DNA of 11,658 nucleotides from an uncultured Bacteroides sp. (GCF_910586915.1 NZ_CAJULN010000064.1:1-11658), one strand, 5' to 3'. Shown: positions 1 through 6,463, counted from the first letter of the stretch. Translations and numbers: made by a program. The notes: a model not told the origin generated them from the sequence alone.

Positions 1-250
1 GAGTTTTTCCGTAGTGGGAGCAAGGCTCAAGACTGACATAAATGGTAGAACGTTTCAGTAAAGATTCGTCTTTGACAGAACGGATGGCATTGACTTCGGC
101 GTGCGCCTCTCCGCAACGGATGTGATACCCTTCACCGATAATTTGTCCGTCGCATACAATAACTGCTCCTACCATTGGATTTGGTGCTGCGTTGCATAGC
201 CCGTTTCGGGCAAGCTCAATGCAGCGTCTCATGTATTTTTCTTCTTCCAT
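1..250 (-). CDS. ribD: Riboflavin biosynthesis protein RibD, N-terminal part (runs off window)
   Basis: This is the N-terminal 83 residues of the bifunctional riboflavin enzyme, whose first domain is the zinc-dependent diaminohydroxyphosphoribosylaminopyrimidine deaminase. The minus-strand frame starts MEEEKYMRRCIELA. It shows the cytidine-deaminase-type zinc site: His-Ala-Glu at residues 50-52 (HAEVNAI) and PCSHYGKT at 76-83. The second zinc cysteine of the usual PCxHxGxTPPC motif would fall just beyond the window edge. An APNPMVGAV segment at about 22-30 is also typical of RibD. The reductase domain, if present, is outside the window. The start at 250 is preferred; Met7 is an alternative. 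It diverges from prmC across a 54-bp spacer. Family assignment is confident; the bifunctional nature is inferred from the family. Confidence 0.93.
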   Translation of the reverse strand, partial: MEEEKYMRRCIELARNGLCNAAPNPMVGAVIVCDGQIIGEGYHIRCGEAHAEVNAIRSVKDESLLKRSTIYVSLEPCSHYGKT

Positions 251-276
251 TTTAATGCTCTTCGCTATATTATTCT

Positions 277-284
277 TACTTTTG
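277..284 (+). promoter_or_regulatory. Bacteroides-type -7 box for prmC-recX
   Basis: TACTTTTG matches the Bacteroides primary-sigma -7 consensus TAnnTTTG exactly and lies 20 bp before the prmC start codon. No clear TTTG -33 element is visible at the expected distance; only A/T-rich sequence is present there. The same 54-bp gap must also hold the ribD promoter on the other strand, for which I see no clean match. Confidence 0.6.
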
Positions 285-304
285 CAGTCCGAAATTGTAA
301 ATAT

Positions 305-1141
305 ATGAATCGTATCACCGCTTACATCCGCCAGTCTTTGCAAGGTATATATCCGCCGGAAGAGGTCAAAGCCCTTACGATGTTGATCTGTTGCGATATG
401 TTATGTTTGGATGCGCTTGATATTTACCTCGGCAAAGATATAATTTTATCTGAATGCAAAGAGCGTGAATTGGAAAACATTATATTCCGTTTGCAGAAAA
501 ACGAACCGATACAGTACATTCGCGGTGTGACGGAGTTTGCCGGAAGGAGATTCAAAGTGGCTCCCGGGGTGTTGATTCCTCGTCCGGAGACAGCGGAGTT
601 GGTGGCCTTGGTTGCCCGGGAGAATACGGACGCTTGTCGTCTGTTAGATATAGGTACGGGAAGCGGTTGTATTGCAATCTCTTTGGATAAGCGGCTGCCG
701 AAAGCAGCAGTGGAAGCCTGGGATATATCGGAAACAGCATTGACTATCGCACGTACGAACAATAAAGAATTGGAAGCTGAGGTTACGTTCCTGAAAAGAG
801 ATGTCTTTTCCGACGATTGGGAGAAAACACCTTCTTTTGATGTCATAGTCAGCAACCCGCCTTATGTGACGGAAGCGGAAAAGAACGAGATGGAGGCCAA
901 TGTGCTTGACTGGGAGCCGGAATTGGCTCTGTTTGTTCCCGACGACGACCCGTTGCGGTTTTATCTTCGGATTGCGGAGTTGGGACGCGCACTGCTGCTG
1001 CCGGGTGGCAGGCTCTATTTTGAAATAAACCAGGCTTACGGTCGGGAGACGGCACATATGCTTGAAATGAACCAATATCGTGATGTTCGTGTTGTAAAAG
1101 ACATATTTGGAAAAGATAGAATAGTTACAGCTAATCGATGA
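305..1141 (+). CDS. prmC: Peptide chain release factor N5-glutamine methyltransferase PrmC/HemK
   Basis: PrmC is a cytoplasmic SAM-dependent enzyme that methylates the glutamine of the GGQ motif in release factors RF1 and RF2, which improves translation termination. The 278-residue length is typical. An N-terminal helical domain (about 1-75) is followed by a Rossmann-type methyltransferase domain. The visible motifs are PRPETAE at 92-98, the SAM-binding loop DIGTGSG at 115-121, and the catalytic NPPY at 184-187, which binds the glutamine amide. The ATG lies 20 bp after a TAnnTTTG box. The stop codon overlaps the recX start (ATGA), indicating translational coupling and one transcript. N6-adenine DNA methylases share NPPY, but the PRPETAE segment and overall length point to PrmC. 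Confidence 0.95.
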   Translation: MNRITAYIRQSLQGIYPPEEVKALTMLICCDMLCLDALDIYLGKDIILSECKERELENIIFRLQKNEPIQYIRGVTEFAGRRFKVAPGVLIPRPETAELVALVARENTDACRLLDIGTGSGCIAISLDKRLPKAAVEAWDISETALTIARTNNKELEAEVTFLKRDVFSDDWEKTPSFDVIVSNPPYVTEAEKNEMEANVLDWEPELALFVPDDDPLRFYLRIAELGRALLLPGGRLYFEINQAYGRETAHMLEMNQYRDVRVVKDIFGKDRIVTANR

Positions 1142-1620
1142 GTGCACAATTAACAGACGAAGAGGCTTTGAATCGTGTAGCCTCCTATTGCTCTACTGCC
1201 GAGCATTGTCGGGCAGAAATAAGTGAGAAGTTACAACGTTGGGGAATTGCCTATGATACCATTGCGCGTATTCTCAACCATTTGGAAGCAGAAAAGTTCA
1301 TCGATGATGAACGTTTTTGCAGGGCTTTTGTAAACGATAAGTTCCGGTTTGCCAAATGGGGAAAAGTGAAGATTGCTCAGGGACTTTATATGAAGCGGAT
1401 TCCTTCCGATGTGGCATGGCGGTATCTGAATGATATTGACGATGAGGAATATCTTTCCGTCCTGCGTGGTTTGCTGGCTTCCAAACGGAAAAGCATTCAT
1501 GCGCAAGATGATTATGAATTGAATGGAAAACTGATGCGGTTCGCCATGAGCCGTGGGTTTGAACTGAAAGATATCAAGCGTTGTATAGACGTCCCCGACG
1601 AAGAGGAGCAAATAGACTGA
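1138..1620 (+). CDS. recX: Regulatory protein RecX
   Basis: RecX binds RecA filaments and modulates, usually inhibits, recombinase activity in the cytoplasm. The 160-residue protein is made of the expected three-helix repeats. It begins with an AxxxxxxYCS...EI..KL..WG segment (about 11-40), then IDDERFCRAFVNDKFRFAKWG at about 55-75, then KIAQGLYMKRIP. These match the RecX pattern of a DExxA.xFVxxK block followed by G..KI...L..KGI. The start overlaps the prmC stop by four bases, so it is probably co-transcribed and coupled. It is not adjacent to recA here. The C-terminus is acidic (DVPDEEEQID). The assignment rests on family pattern recognition and is fairly secure. Confidence 0.88.
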   Translation: MSAQLTDEEALNRVASYCSTAEHCRAEISEKLQRWGIAYDTIARILNHLEAEKFIDDERFCRAFVNDKFRFAKWGKVKIAQGLYMKRIPSDVAWRYLNDIDDEEYLSVLRGLLASKRKSIHAQDDYELNGKLMRFAMSRGFELKDIKRCIDVPDEEEQID

Positions 1621-1640
1621 AAAAAATAAACCCATTCTTC

Positions 1641-1671
1641 TTTTTATTCTCGTTCAATTTCTGTACTTTTG
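1641..1671 (+). promoter_or_regulatory. Promoter for pyrE
   Basis: TACTTTTG at 1664-1671 is an exact TAnnTTTG -7 box, 28 bp before the pyrE ATG. A T-rich run at 1641-1645, about 19 bp upstream, sits where the TTTG -33 element is expected but is only a partial match. No hairpin separates recX from pyrE, so some read-through is possible. Confidence 0.6.
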
Positions 1672-1699
1672 CGGCAAATAATTAATAGTTAGTTTAGTT

Positions 1700-2338
1700 A
1701 TGAAAAACTTAGAGAGACTGTTTGCGGAAAAACTGTTGAAGATTAAAGCCATTAAACTTCAACCCGCTAACCCTTTTACATGGGCTTCAGGATGGAAATC
1801 CCCCTTTTACTGTGATAACCGTAAAACTCTATCCTATCCTTCTCTTCGTAATTTTGTGAAGGTTGAAATTACACGTCTGATATTGGAGCGGTTCGGACAG
1901 GTGGATGCGATTGCAGGTGTAGCGACCGGTGCAATTCCACAAGGAGCTTTGGTAGCTGATGCATTGAATTTGCCGTTCGTGTATGTTCGTTCTACCCCAA
2001 AAGATCACGGGTTGGAGAATCTGATAGAAGGCGAACTTCGTCCGGGAATGAAAGTGGTAGTGGTTGAAGATTTGATTTCGACAGGCGGCAGCAGTTTGAA
2101 GGCTGTGGAAGCAATCCGTCGCGATGGTTGCGAAGTGATTGGTATGGTTGCGGCCTATACATACGGATTCCCTGTTGCCGAAGAAGCATTCAAAAATGCA
2201 AAAGTAACTTTGGTGACACTGACTAATTATGAAGCGGTGCTTGATGTTGCTCTTCGTACCGGTTACATTGAGGAAGAAGATATACAGACATTGAACGAAT
2301 GGCGTAAAGACCCCGCTCATTGGGATGCTGGAAAATAA
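1700..2338 (+). CDS. pyrE: Orotate phosphoribosyltransferase
   Basis: PyrE converts orotate and PRPP to orotidine 5'-monophosphate, the fifth step of de novo pyrimidine synthesis, in the cytoplasm. The length of 212 residues is typical of the bacterial enzyme, which acts as a dimer. The PRPP-binding signature VVVVEDLISTGGSS is at 119-132. The flexible catalytic loop has Arg97, Lys101 and His103 in RSTPKDHG. An N-terminal FTWASGWKSPFYCDNR segment (about 26-41) matches the orotate-site region. It stands as a single transcription unit: its own -7 box lies upstream and a strong terminator follows 32 bp after the stop. The identification is secure. Confidence 0.96.
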   Translation: MKNLERLFAEKLLKIKAIKLQPANPFTWASGWKSPFYCDNRKTLSYPSLRNFVKVEITRLILERFGQVDAIAGVATGAIPQGALVADALNLPFVYVRSTPKDHGLENLIEGELRPGMKVVVVEDLISTGGSSLKAVEAIRRDGCEVIGMVAAYTYGFPVAEEAFKNAKVTLVTLTNYEAVLDVALRTGYIEEEDIQTLNEWRKDPAHWDAGK

Positions 2339-2370
2339 GAATTTTGTTTTAATCAAACATATTTATAAGA

Positions 2371-2413
2371 AAAGAACTGTTCGGACATGAATTGTCCGGA
2401 TTGTTCTTTTTTT
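2371..2413 (+). terminator. Intrinsic terminator after pyrE
   Basis: The inner arm TTCGGACA (2380-2387) pairs with TGTCCGGA (2393-2400) around a TGAAT loop with one G-T wobble. The outer arm AAAGAAC (2371-2377) pairs with GTTCTTT (2403-2409) after a small internal mismatch. A run of T residues extends to 2413. Because the AAAGAAC arm mirrors the T-rich arm, the hairpin could work weakly in both directions. Confidence 0.85.
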
Positions 2414-2432
2414 GTTTTATACCCAAATAATT

Positions 2433-2843
2433 ATGAATAAATTTGAGAGCAGCGTTAAGGTGATACCTTATAGCCAAGAACGTGTGTACAACAAACTTTC
2501 GGATTTAAGTAACCTGGAAGCAGTCAAAGACCGTTTGCCGCAAGATAAGGTGCAGGATTTAAGTTTTGATTCGGATACACTGAGTTTTAGTGTTTCGCCC
2601 GTCGGACAACTGACACTGCAAATTGTAGAACGTGAACCTTGCAAATGCGTAAAGTTGGCAACCATCAATTCGCCACTGCCTTTTAATATGTGGATTCAAT
2701 TGGTAGCGACAGGAGAAGAAGAGTGTAAAATGAAAGTGACCATCGGAATGGATATTAACCCGTTTATGAAAACGATGATACAGAAACCTCTTCAGGATGG
2801 CTTGGAAAAGATGGTTGAAATGTTGTCTATCATTAATTATTAA
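2433..2843 (+). CDS. SRPBCC (START-like) family protein of unknown function
   Basis: This 136-residue cytoplasmic protein has no signal peptide or membrane segment. The pattern MNKFESSVKVIPYSQERVYN at the start (first strand, then a helix), a strand-rich middle (residues about 45-105) and a long amphipathic C-terminal helix (about 110-132, MKTMIQKPLQDGLEKMVEML) is the SRPBCC or polyketide-cyclase-like fold, which encloses a hydrophobic ligand pocket. The ligand is unknown. I chose ATG 2433 over the TTG at 2412 because the latter lies in the terminator T-tract and would add seven residues before the conserved start. It sits 26 bp before argH and is probably co-transcribed with it, but no role in arginine synthesis can be inferred. 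No clean promoter is visible. Confidence 0.75.
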   Translation: MNKFESSVKVIPYSQERVYNKLSDLSNLEAVKDRLPQDKVQDLSFDSDTLSFSVSPVGQLTLQIVEREPCKCVKLATINSPLPFNMWIQLVATGEEECKMKVTIGMDINPFMKTMIQKPLQDGLEKMVEMLSIINY

Positions 2844-2869
2844 TAGAAGTATAACGAAAGACGGACTTT

Positions 2870-4210
2870 ATGGCACAGAAACTTTGGGAGAAATCCGTAC
2901 AAGTGAATAAAGATATCGAGCGTTTCACGGTGGGGCGTGACCGGGAGATGGACCTTTATTTGGCCAAGCACGATGTGCTCGGTTCTATGGCTCACATTAC
3001 GATGCTCGAAAGCATCGGTTTGCTGACGAAAGAAGAACTGGAACAGTTGTTGGCCGAACTGAAGAATATTTATGCTTCTGCCGAAAGGGGGGAATTTGTC
3101 ATAGAAGACGGAGTGGAAGACGTGCATTCCCAGGTAGAATTGATGTTGACCCGCCGTTTGGGAGATATAGGAAAGAAAATCCATAGTGGTCGTTCGCGGA
3201 ATGACCAGGTGTTGCTGGACTTGAAACTTTTTACCCGTACGCAGATAAAGGAAATAGCCGAAGCGGTAGAACAGCTTTTTCATGTACTGGTGCGTCAGAG
3301 TGAACGATATAAACACGTATTGATGCCCGGTTATACCCATTTGCAGATAGCCATGCCTTCTTCCTTCGGATTGTGGTTTGGCGCTTATGCCGAAAGCCTG
3401 GTGGATGATATGATGTTTTTGCAGGCTGCGTTCAAAATGTGTAACCGCAATCCGTTAGGATCGGCTGCCGGATACGGCTCGTCTTTCCCATTGAACCGTA
3501 CGATGACCACCGAACTGCTTGGCTTTGATTCAATGAACTACAATGTAGTATATGCGCAGATGGGGCGCGGCAAACTCGAGCGTAACGTCGCCTTTGCGTT
3601 GGCTACGATTGCCGGCACGATTTCCAAGCTGGCTTTTGATGCTTGTATGTTCAACAGTCAGAATTTCGGTTTTGTCAAATTGTCGGATGATTGTACGACA
3701 GGTTCCAGCATCATGCCCCATAAAAAGAATCCGGATGTGTTCGAACTTACCCGCGCCAAGTGCAATAAACTGCAATCGCTTCCTCAACAGATTATGATGA
3801 TTGCCAATAACCTGCCTTCCGGCTACTTCCGCGATTTGCAGATTATCAAAGAAGTTTTCTTGCCGGCTTTTCAGGAATTGAAAGACTGTTTGCAGATGAC
3901 GACTTACATCATGAATGAGATTAAGGTGAACGAACATATTCTTGATGATGATAAGTATCTGTTCATCTTCAGCGTGGAAGAGGTAAACCGTTTGGCACGC
4001 GAAGGAATGCCTTTCCGTGATGCATATAAAAAGGTAGGCTTGGACATAGAAGCCGGCAAGTTTTCCCACAGTAAAGAAGTACATCATACTCACGAAGGAA
4101 GTATCGGCAATCTTTGCAACGTAGAGATTTCCGCTCTGATGCAGCAAGTAGTCGACGGATTCAACTTCTTTGGGATGGAGAATGCAGAGAAAACTCTGCT
4201 TGGAAGATAA
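2870..4210 (+). CDS. argH: Argininosuccinate lyase
   Basis: ArgH cleaves argininosuccinate to arginine and fumarate, the last step of arginine synthesis, as a cytoplasmic tetramer. The 446 residues contain the superfamily signatures in order: HSGRSRNDQ at 105-113, MPGYTHLQ at 152-159 (the His-157 region acts in proton transfer), and the mobile-loop signature GSSIMPHKKNPD at 278-289 with the catalytic serine. The text after GYTHLQ (IAMPSSFGLWFGAY) departs from the common AQP.....H form, as expected for a divergent Bacteroidetes-type ArgH. The last 60 residues (HSKEVHHTHEGSIGNLCN) are also lineage-flavoured. Other fumarase/aspartase superfamily members are less likely given HSGRSRNDQ. It lies 26 bp after the SRPBCC gene. 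No canonical terminator with a T-run follows; the repeat tract begins 38 bp downstream. Confidence 0.94.
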   Translation: MAQKLWEKSVQVNKDIERFTVGRDREMDLYLAKHDVLGSMAHITMLESIGLLTKEELEQLLAELKNIYASAERGEFVIEDGVEDVHSQVELMLTRRLGDIGKKIHSGRSRNDQVLLDLKLFTRTQIKEIAEAVEQLFHVLVRQSERYKHVLMPGYTHLQIAMPSSFGLWFGAYAESLVDDMMFLQAAFKMCNRNPLGSAAGYGSSFPLNRTMTTELLGFDSMNYNVVYAQMGRGKLERNVAFALATIAGTISKLAFDACMFNSQNFGFVKLSDDCTTGSSIMPHKKNPDVFELTRAKCNKLQSLPQQIMMIANNLPSGYFRDLQIIKEVFLPAFQELKDCLQMTTYIMNEIKVNEHILDDDKYLFIFSVEEVNRLAREGMPFRDAYKKVGLDIEAGKFSHSKEVHHTHEGSIGNLCNVEISALMQQVVDGFNFFGMENAEKTLLGR

Positions 4211-4247
4211 CATGATTACCCGCTGATTTCACCCGTCGTACGACCGA

Positions 4248-4357
4248 TTTCCAGCACATATATCTCCTGTTTTTACGGCCTATATCTCCTGCTTCCAGCA
4301 TCTATAGAGCCTATGTCCAGCTCATATATGTCCTGCATGCAGGATATATATGAGCTG
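4248..4357. repeat. Non-coding 22-nt periodic repeat tract (11-nt half-period)
   Basis: Five consecutive 22-nt units fill 4248-4269, 4270-4291, 4292-4313, 4314-4335 and 4336-4357 without gaps. Most units contain a TCCAGC-like half followed by an ATATCTCCTG-like half. TCCAGC recurs at 4250, 4294 and 4316, and ATATCTCCTG at 4260 and 4282, with ATATGTCCTG at 4326, always in 11-nt phase. Unit 2 keeps only its second half and unit 3 is the most diverged. Unit 5 reads as the reverse complement of the unit-4 pattern. A 22-nt period is not a multiple of three and no plausible reading frame covers the tract, so it is not coding. Function is unknown. Confidence 0.75.
4318..4357. repeat. 40-bp near-perfect palindrome at the end of the repeat tract
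   Basis: The half CAGCTCATATATGTCCTGCA (4318-4337) pairs with 4338-4357 at 19 of 20 positions. The only exception is 4330 against 4345, which is a G-T wobble. There is no spacer, so as RNA it would fold to a long hairpin with a tiny GCATGC-centred tip, and as DNA it could extrude a cruciform. No T-run follows, so it is not a standard intrinsic terminator, though it may block RNA decay or terminate argH transcripts. Confidence 0.85.
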
Positions 4358-4436
4358 TAACTTGTTGATTATCAGGTTTGGTTTTGCGGAAAGAAGGCGG
4401 GCAAATGTTATTTTTAGAAACTTTCCTTTAAAAAGA

Positions 4437-4468
4437 TTTGGCGGAAACAAGTAAACTGCTTATCTTTG
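4437..4468 (+). promoter_or_regulatory. Strong promoter for the tRNA-Gly/tRNA-Leu unit
   Basis: TTTG at 4437-4440, a 20-bp spacer, then TATCTTTG at 4461-4468 match the -33 and -7 elements of the Bacteroides primary sigma factor exactly. Transcription would start near 4474, about 12 nt before the mature tRNA-Gly. It is the best promoter in the window, as expected for stable RNA. Confidence 0.88.
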
Positions 4469-4485
4469 CACCCGTTGAAAAAAAC

Positions 4486-4558
4486 GCGGAAATAGCTCAG
4501 TTGGTAGAGCATAACCTTGCCAAGGTTAGGGTCGCGAGTTCGAGTCTCGTTTTCCGCT
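4486..4558 (+). tRNA. tRNA-Gly (anticodon GCC)
   Basis: The 73-nt cloverleaf is complete. The acceptor GCGGAAA (4486-4492) pairs with TTTCCGC (4551-4557) and T4558 is the discriminator. The anticodon loop TTGCCAA gives GCC, reading GGC and GGU. The T arm GCGAG-TTCGAGT-CTCGT is regular, with one G-T pair. CCA is not encoded. It is first in a two-tRNA transcript, 17 nt before tRNA-Leu. Confidence 0.97.
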
Positions 4559-4575
4559 CTTTCTTTGAAAAGGAT

Positions 4576-4659
4576 GCTCGAATGGTGGAATGGTAGACAC
4601 GAAGGACTTAAAATCCTTTGGCCATTGCGGCTGTGCGGGTTCAAGTCCCGCTTCGAGTA
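4576..4659 (+). tRNA. tRNA-Leu (anticodon UAA)
   Basis: The 84-nt class II tRNA has an anticodon stem AAGGA/TCCTT around loop CTTAAAA, giving anticodon TAA for UUA and UUG. A long variable arm spans about 4619-4634, and the T arm is GCGGG-TTCAAGT-CCCGC. The acceptor GCTCGAA pairs with TTCGAGT, leaving a G1-U72 wobble as the terminal pair; A4659 is the leucine discriminator. CCA is not encoded. It shares the tRNA-Gly promoter and ends in the terminator 15 nt downstream. Confidence 0.95.
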
Positions 4660-4674
4660 CGAGTATTCTTATAG

Positions 4675-4712
4675 AGGCTTTATGAATCATTGATTCGTAA
4701 AGCCTTTTTTTT
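4675..4712 (+). terminator. Intrinsic terminator of the tRNA unit
   Basis: The arm AGGCTTTATGAATCA (4675-4689) pairs with TGATTCGTAAAGCCT (4691-4705) apart from one T-G wobble. It is followed directly by an eight-T run (4705-4712). It is strong and well placed to isolate the sigma-factor gene from tRNA transcription. Confidence 0.92.
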
Positions 4713-4726
4713 ATAAGTGTACTACA

Positions 4727-4734
4727 TACATTTG
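4727..4734 (+). promoter_or_regulatory. -7 box for the ECF sigma/anti-sigma operon
   Basis: TACATTTG is an exact TAnnTTTG match, 52 bp before the sigma-factor ATG. The position expected for the -33 element (about 4704-4708) falls in the T-run of the preceding terminator, so those T residues may serve both roles. This suggests basal, housekeeping-sigma transcription of the sigma/anti-sigma pair. Confidence 0.6.
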
Positions 4735-4786
4735 ATTTCGGAATAAGCCAGTGTTTTAATTGTTAACATAAGAAAATACTAAAGAG

Positions 4787-5341
4787 ATGGAAAATAGCGA
4801 CAGACAGATCGAATTAAAATTTCAGAAGTTTTTTACTGCTAACTTTCCTAAAGTGAAAAACTTCGCTCAGATGCTTCTGAAATCGGAAGCCGAGGCAGAA
4901 GATGTGGCTCAAGATGTTTTCTGTAAACTTTGGTTGCAACCTGAAGTCTGGTTGGATACTGAGAAAGACTTGGACAATTACATTTTTATAATGACCCGGA
5001 ATATTGTCTTGAATATCTTCAAACATCAGCAGATAGAACAGGAATACCAGGAGGAGGTAATCGAGAAAAGCCTTCTCTACGAACTGACAGAAAAGGAAGA
5101 AATCTTGAATCACGTGTATTATAAGGAAATGCTTATGATTATTCAGTTGACTCTGGAAAAAATGCCGAAGCGTCGGAGACTGATATTCGAACTTAGCCGT
5201 TTCAGAGGATTGAGCCATAGGGAAATTGCTGATAAACTCGATGTTTCCATCCGTACAATAGAGCATCAGGTCTATCTCGCCTTGATAGAATTGAAGCGGA
5301 TACTTATCTTATTTCTTTTTTTCTCAAATATTTTTAAGTAG
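4787..5341 (+). CDS. ECF-type RNA polymerase sigma-70 factor (Bacteroidetes PUL type)
   Basis: This 184-residue cytoplasmic ECF sigma factor directs RNA polymerase to target promoters when freed from its anti-sigma partner. Region 2 lies at about 11-80, including AEDVAQDVFCKLW at 37-49 (the core-binding and -10 recognition part). Region 4 lies at about 120-172, with the helix-turn-helix GLSHREIADKLDVSIRTIEHQ at 141-161. The hydrophobic tail ILILFLFFSNIFK is common in the Bacteroidetes subgroup. The anti-sigma gene starts 57 bp downstream with no terminator between, so they form an operon. By context its target is the susCD pair beginning 1.2 kb downstream; autoregulation is possible but not visible. 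Confidence in family is high, in target moderate. Confidence 0.94.
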   Translation: MENSDRQIELKFQKFFTANFPKVKNFAQMLLKSEAEAEDVAQDVFCKLWLQPEVWLDTEKDLDNYIFIMTRNIVLNIFKHQQIEQEYQEEVIEKSLLYELTEKEEILNHVYYKEMLMIIQLTLEKMPKRRRLIFELSRFRGLSHREIADKLDVSIRTIEHQVYLALIELKRILILFLFFSNIFK

Positions 5342-5398
5342 TCTGCGTGAAATAGTTGTATTTAGTATATAAAGCCTCAAAAAAGAAAGAAAAAGTTT

Positions 5399-6391
5399 AT
5401 GAAAAACTATGTTCAACAACTCGTAGAATTGTTTGGAAACAATGACTGTTCGGCAGAAACGCGCAAGAAAGTGCAGAAGTGGCTGGCCGACGAGGAATAT
5501 GTTGATGAAAAAAACGAAGCACTCCGTATGCTTTGGAAACAGGCGGGAGAATGCGAAATCCCCGATAATATGTTGCAGTCCATACAGCAGATGCAGAAGA
5601 ATACAGGAGTGCGTTCCGTTGCTCCCAGCAAGAAGAGTTATCAGTTGCTTGTATGGCGAGCGGCGGCTATTCTCCTGTTGGCAGTGTCGTCCGTGTCCGT
5701 CTATTTGGTAATGGAAAAGGAGAGGCCTACGAAAGACTTGGTGGAATGCTATATGCCCATATCGGAGATGCGCGAACTTACCTTGCCCGACGGTACACAG
5801 GTGATGCTGAATTCGAAAACCACTTTATTGTATCCGAAGCAATTCAGTGGAGAGACACGGAGCGTCTATTTGATAGGTGAGGCCAATTTCAAGGTGAAGC
5901 CCGACAAGGAACATCCTTTCATTGTGAAAGCGAACGACTTCCAGGTGACAGCTTTGGGAACGGAGTTTAATGTCAATGCATATCCGGAGAACGACGAACT
6001 GATTGCTACTTTGCTCGAAGGCAGTGTGAAAGTGGAATTTAACAATATGACATCGAATGTCGTGTTAAAACCCAATGACCAGTTGGCCTACAATAAACTG
6101 ACTAAGACACACGGCTTGCAACAGCCCGAAATAGACGACGTGACGGCCTGGCAGCGTGGAGAACTGGTTTTCAGCAAAATGTATTTGGAAGACATCTTCA
6201 CGCATCTCGAACGTAAATTCCCTTATACTTTGGTCTACAGTCGTAATAGTCTGAAGAACAATACATATAGCCTCCGCTTCCGCAAGCAGGCGACGTTGGA
6301 TGAAGTGATGACTATCCTCACCCAAGTAGTGGGAGATGTGCAATATGCCATCAAGGGAAACAAGTGTTATATCACAGCAAAAAACAAATAG
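5399..6391 (+). CDS. FecR-family anti-sigma factor, single-pass inner-membrane protein
   Basis: This 330-residue transmembrane anti-sigma factor holds the ECF sigma factor inactive and relays a signal from the outer-membrane receptor. Residues 1-80 form the cytoplasmic sigma-binding part (helical, DEEYVDEKNEALRMLW). One membrane segment runs from 82 to 105 (LLVWRAAAILLLAVSSVSVYLVM). The periplasmic part begins with a FecR domain (about 123-215; LTLPDGTQVMLNSKTTL, then LIGEANFKV, ALGTEFNVNAY and ATLLEGSVKV) and ends with a DUF4974-like domain (about 252-327; LVFSKMYLEDIFTHLERKF). That last domain resembles an STN fold and is the likely contact for the STN domain of the downstream SusC protein (inference from family knowledge). 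It follows the sigma gene by 57 bp. No plus-strand terminator follows it. Confidence 0.93.
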   Translation: MKNYVQQLVELFGNNDCSAETRKKVQKWLADEEYVDEKNEALRMLWKQAGECEIPDNMLQSIQQMQKNTGVRSVAPSKKSYQLLVWRAAAILLLAVSSVSVYLVMEKERPTKDLVECYMPISEMRELTLPDGTQVMLNSKTTLLYPKQFSGETRSVYLIGEANFKVKPDKEHPFIVKANDFQVTALGTEFNVNAYPENDELIATLLEGSVKVEFNNMTSNVVLKPNDQLAYNKLTKTHGLQQPEIDDVTAWQRGELVFSKMYLEDIFTHLERKFPYTLVYSRNSLKNNTYSLRFRKQATLDEVMTILTQVVGDVQYAIKGNKCYITAKNK

Positions 6392-6425
6392 AGTGTAGAA
6401 CCTTTTAATATTTGATACATAATGC

Positions 6426-6463
6426 AAAAAAATACCCGGAAAGAATGGCTGTTCCTTCCGGGT
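6426..6463 (-). terminator. Minus-strand intrinsic terminator between the anti-sigma gene and susC
   Basis: Read on the minus strand, ACCCGGAA (6463 to 6456) and TTCCGGGT (6441 to 6434) form a perfect 8-bp arm. Three more pairs (GAA/TTC) follow after one mismatch, with a six-base loop. One A and then T7 (6432 to 6426) follow directly. On the plus strand no T-run follows the hairpin, so it faces away from all annotated genes. No minus-strand gene exists here to need it, apart from the proposed antisense RNA. Confidence 0.75.

Noticed and set aside
4248..4357. Possible small CRISPR array
   Set aside because: Repeats are contiguous and degenerate with no unique spacers between them, and no cas genes are present.
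4386..4492. Three copies of GCGGAAA (4386, 4441 and 4486), the last being the tRNA-Gly 5' end, as possible integration scars
   Set aside because: Seven bases is too short, flanks do not extend the match, and no integrase or element boundary is present.
4414..4644. Minus-strand 76-residue reading frame across the tRNA genes (contains NETRTRDPNLGK)
   Set aside because: It is the antisense of two tRNA genes; such peptides are a well-known annotation artefact and nothing else supports it.
4640..4660. tRNA-Leu 3' end as an attachment site of an integrated element
   Set aside because: tRNA 3' ends are common targets, but the gene is intact and no second copy of its 3' end or integrase gene appears in the window.
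6407..6414. AATATTTG upstream of susC as a plus-strand -7 box
   Set aside because: It deviates from TAnnTTTG at the first base and has no TTTG at -33, so it is too weak to call.
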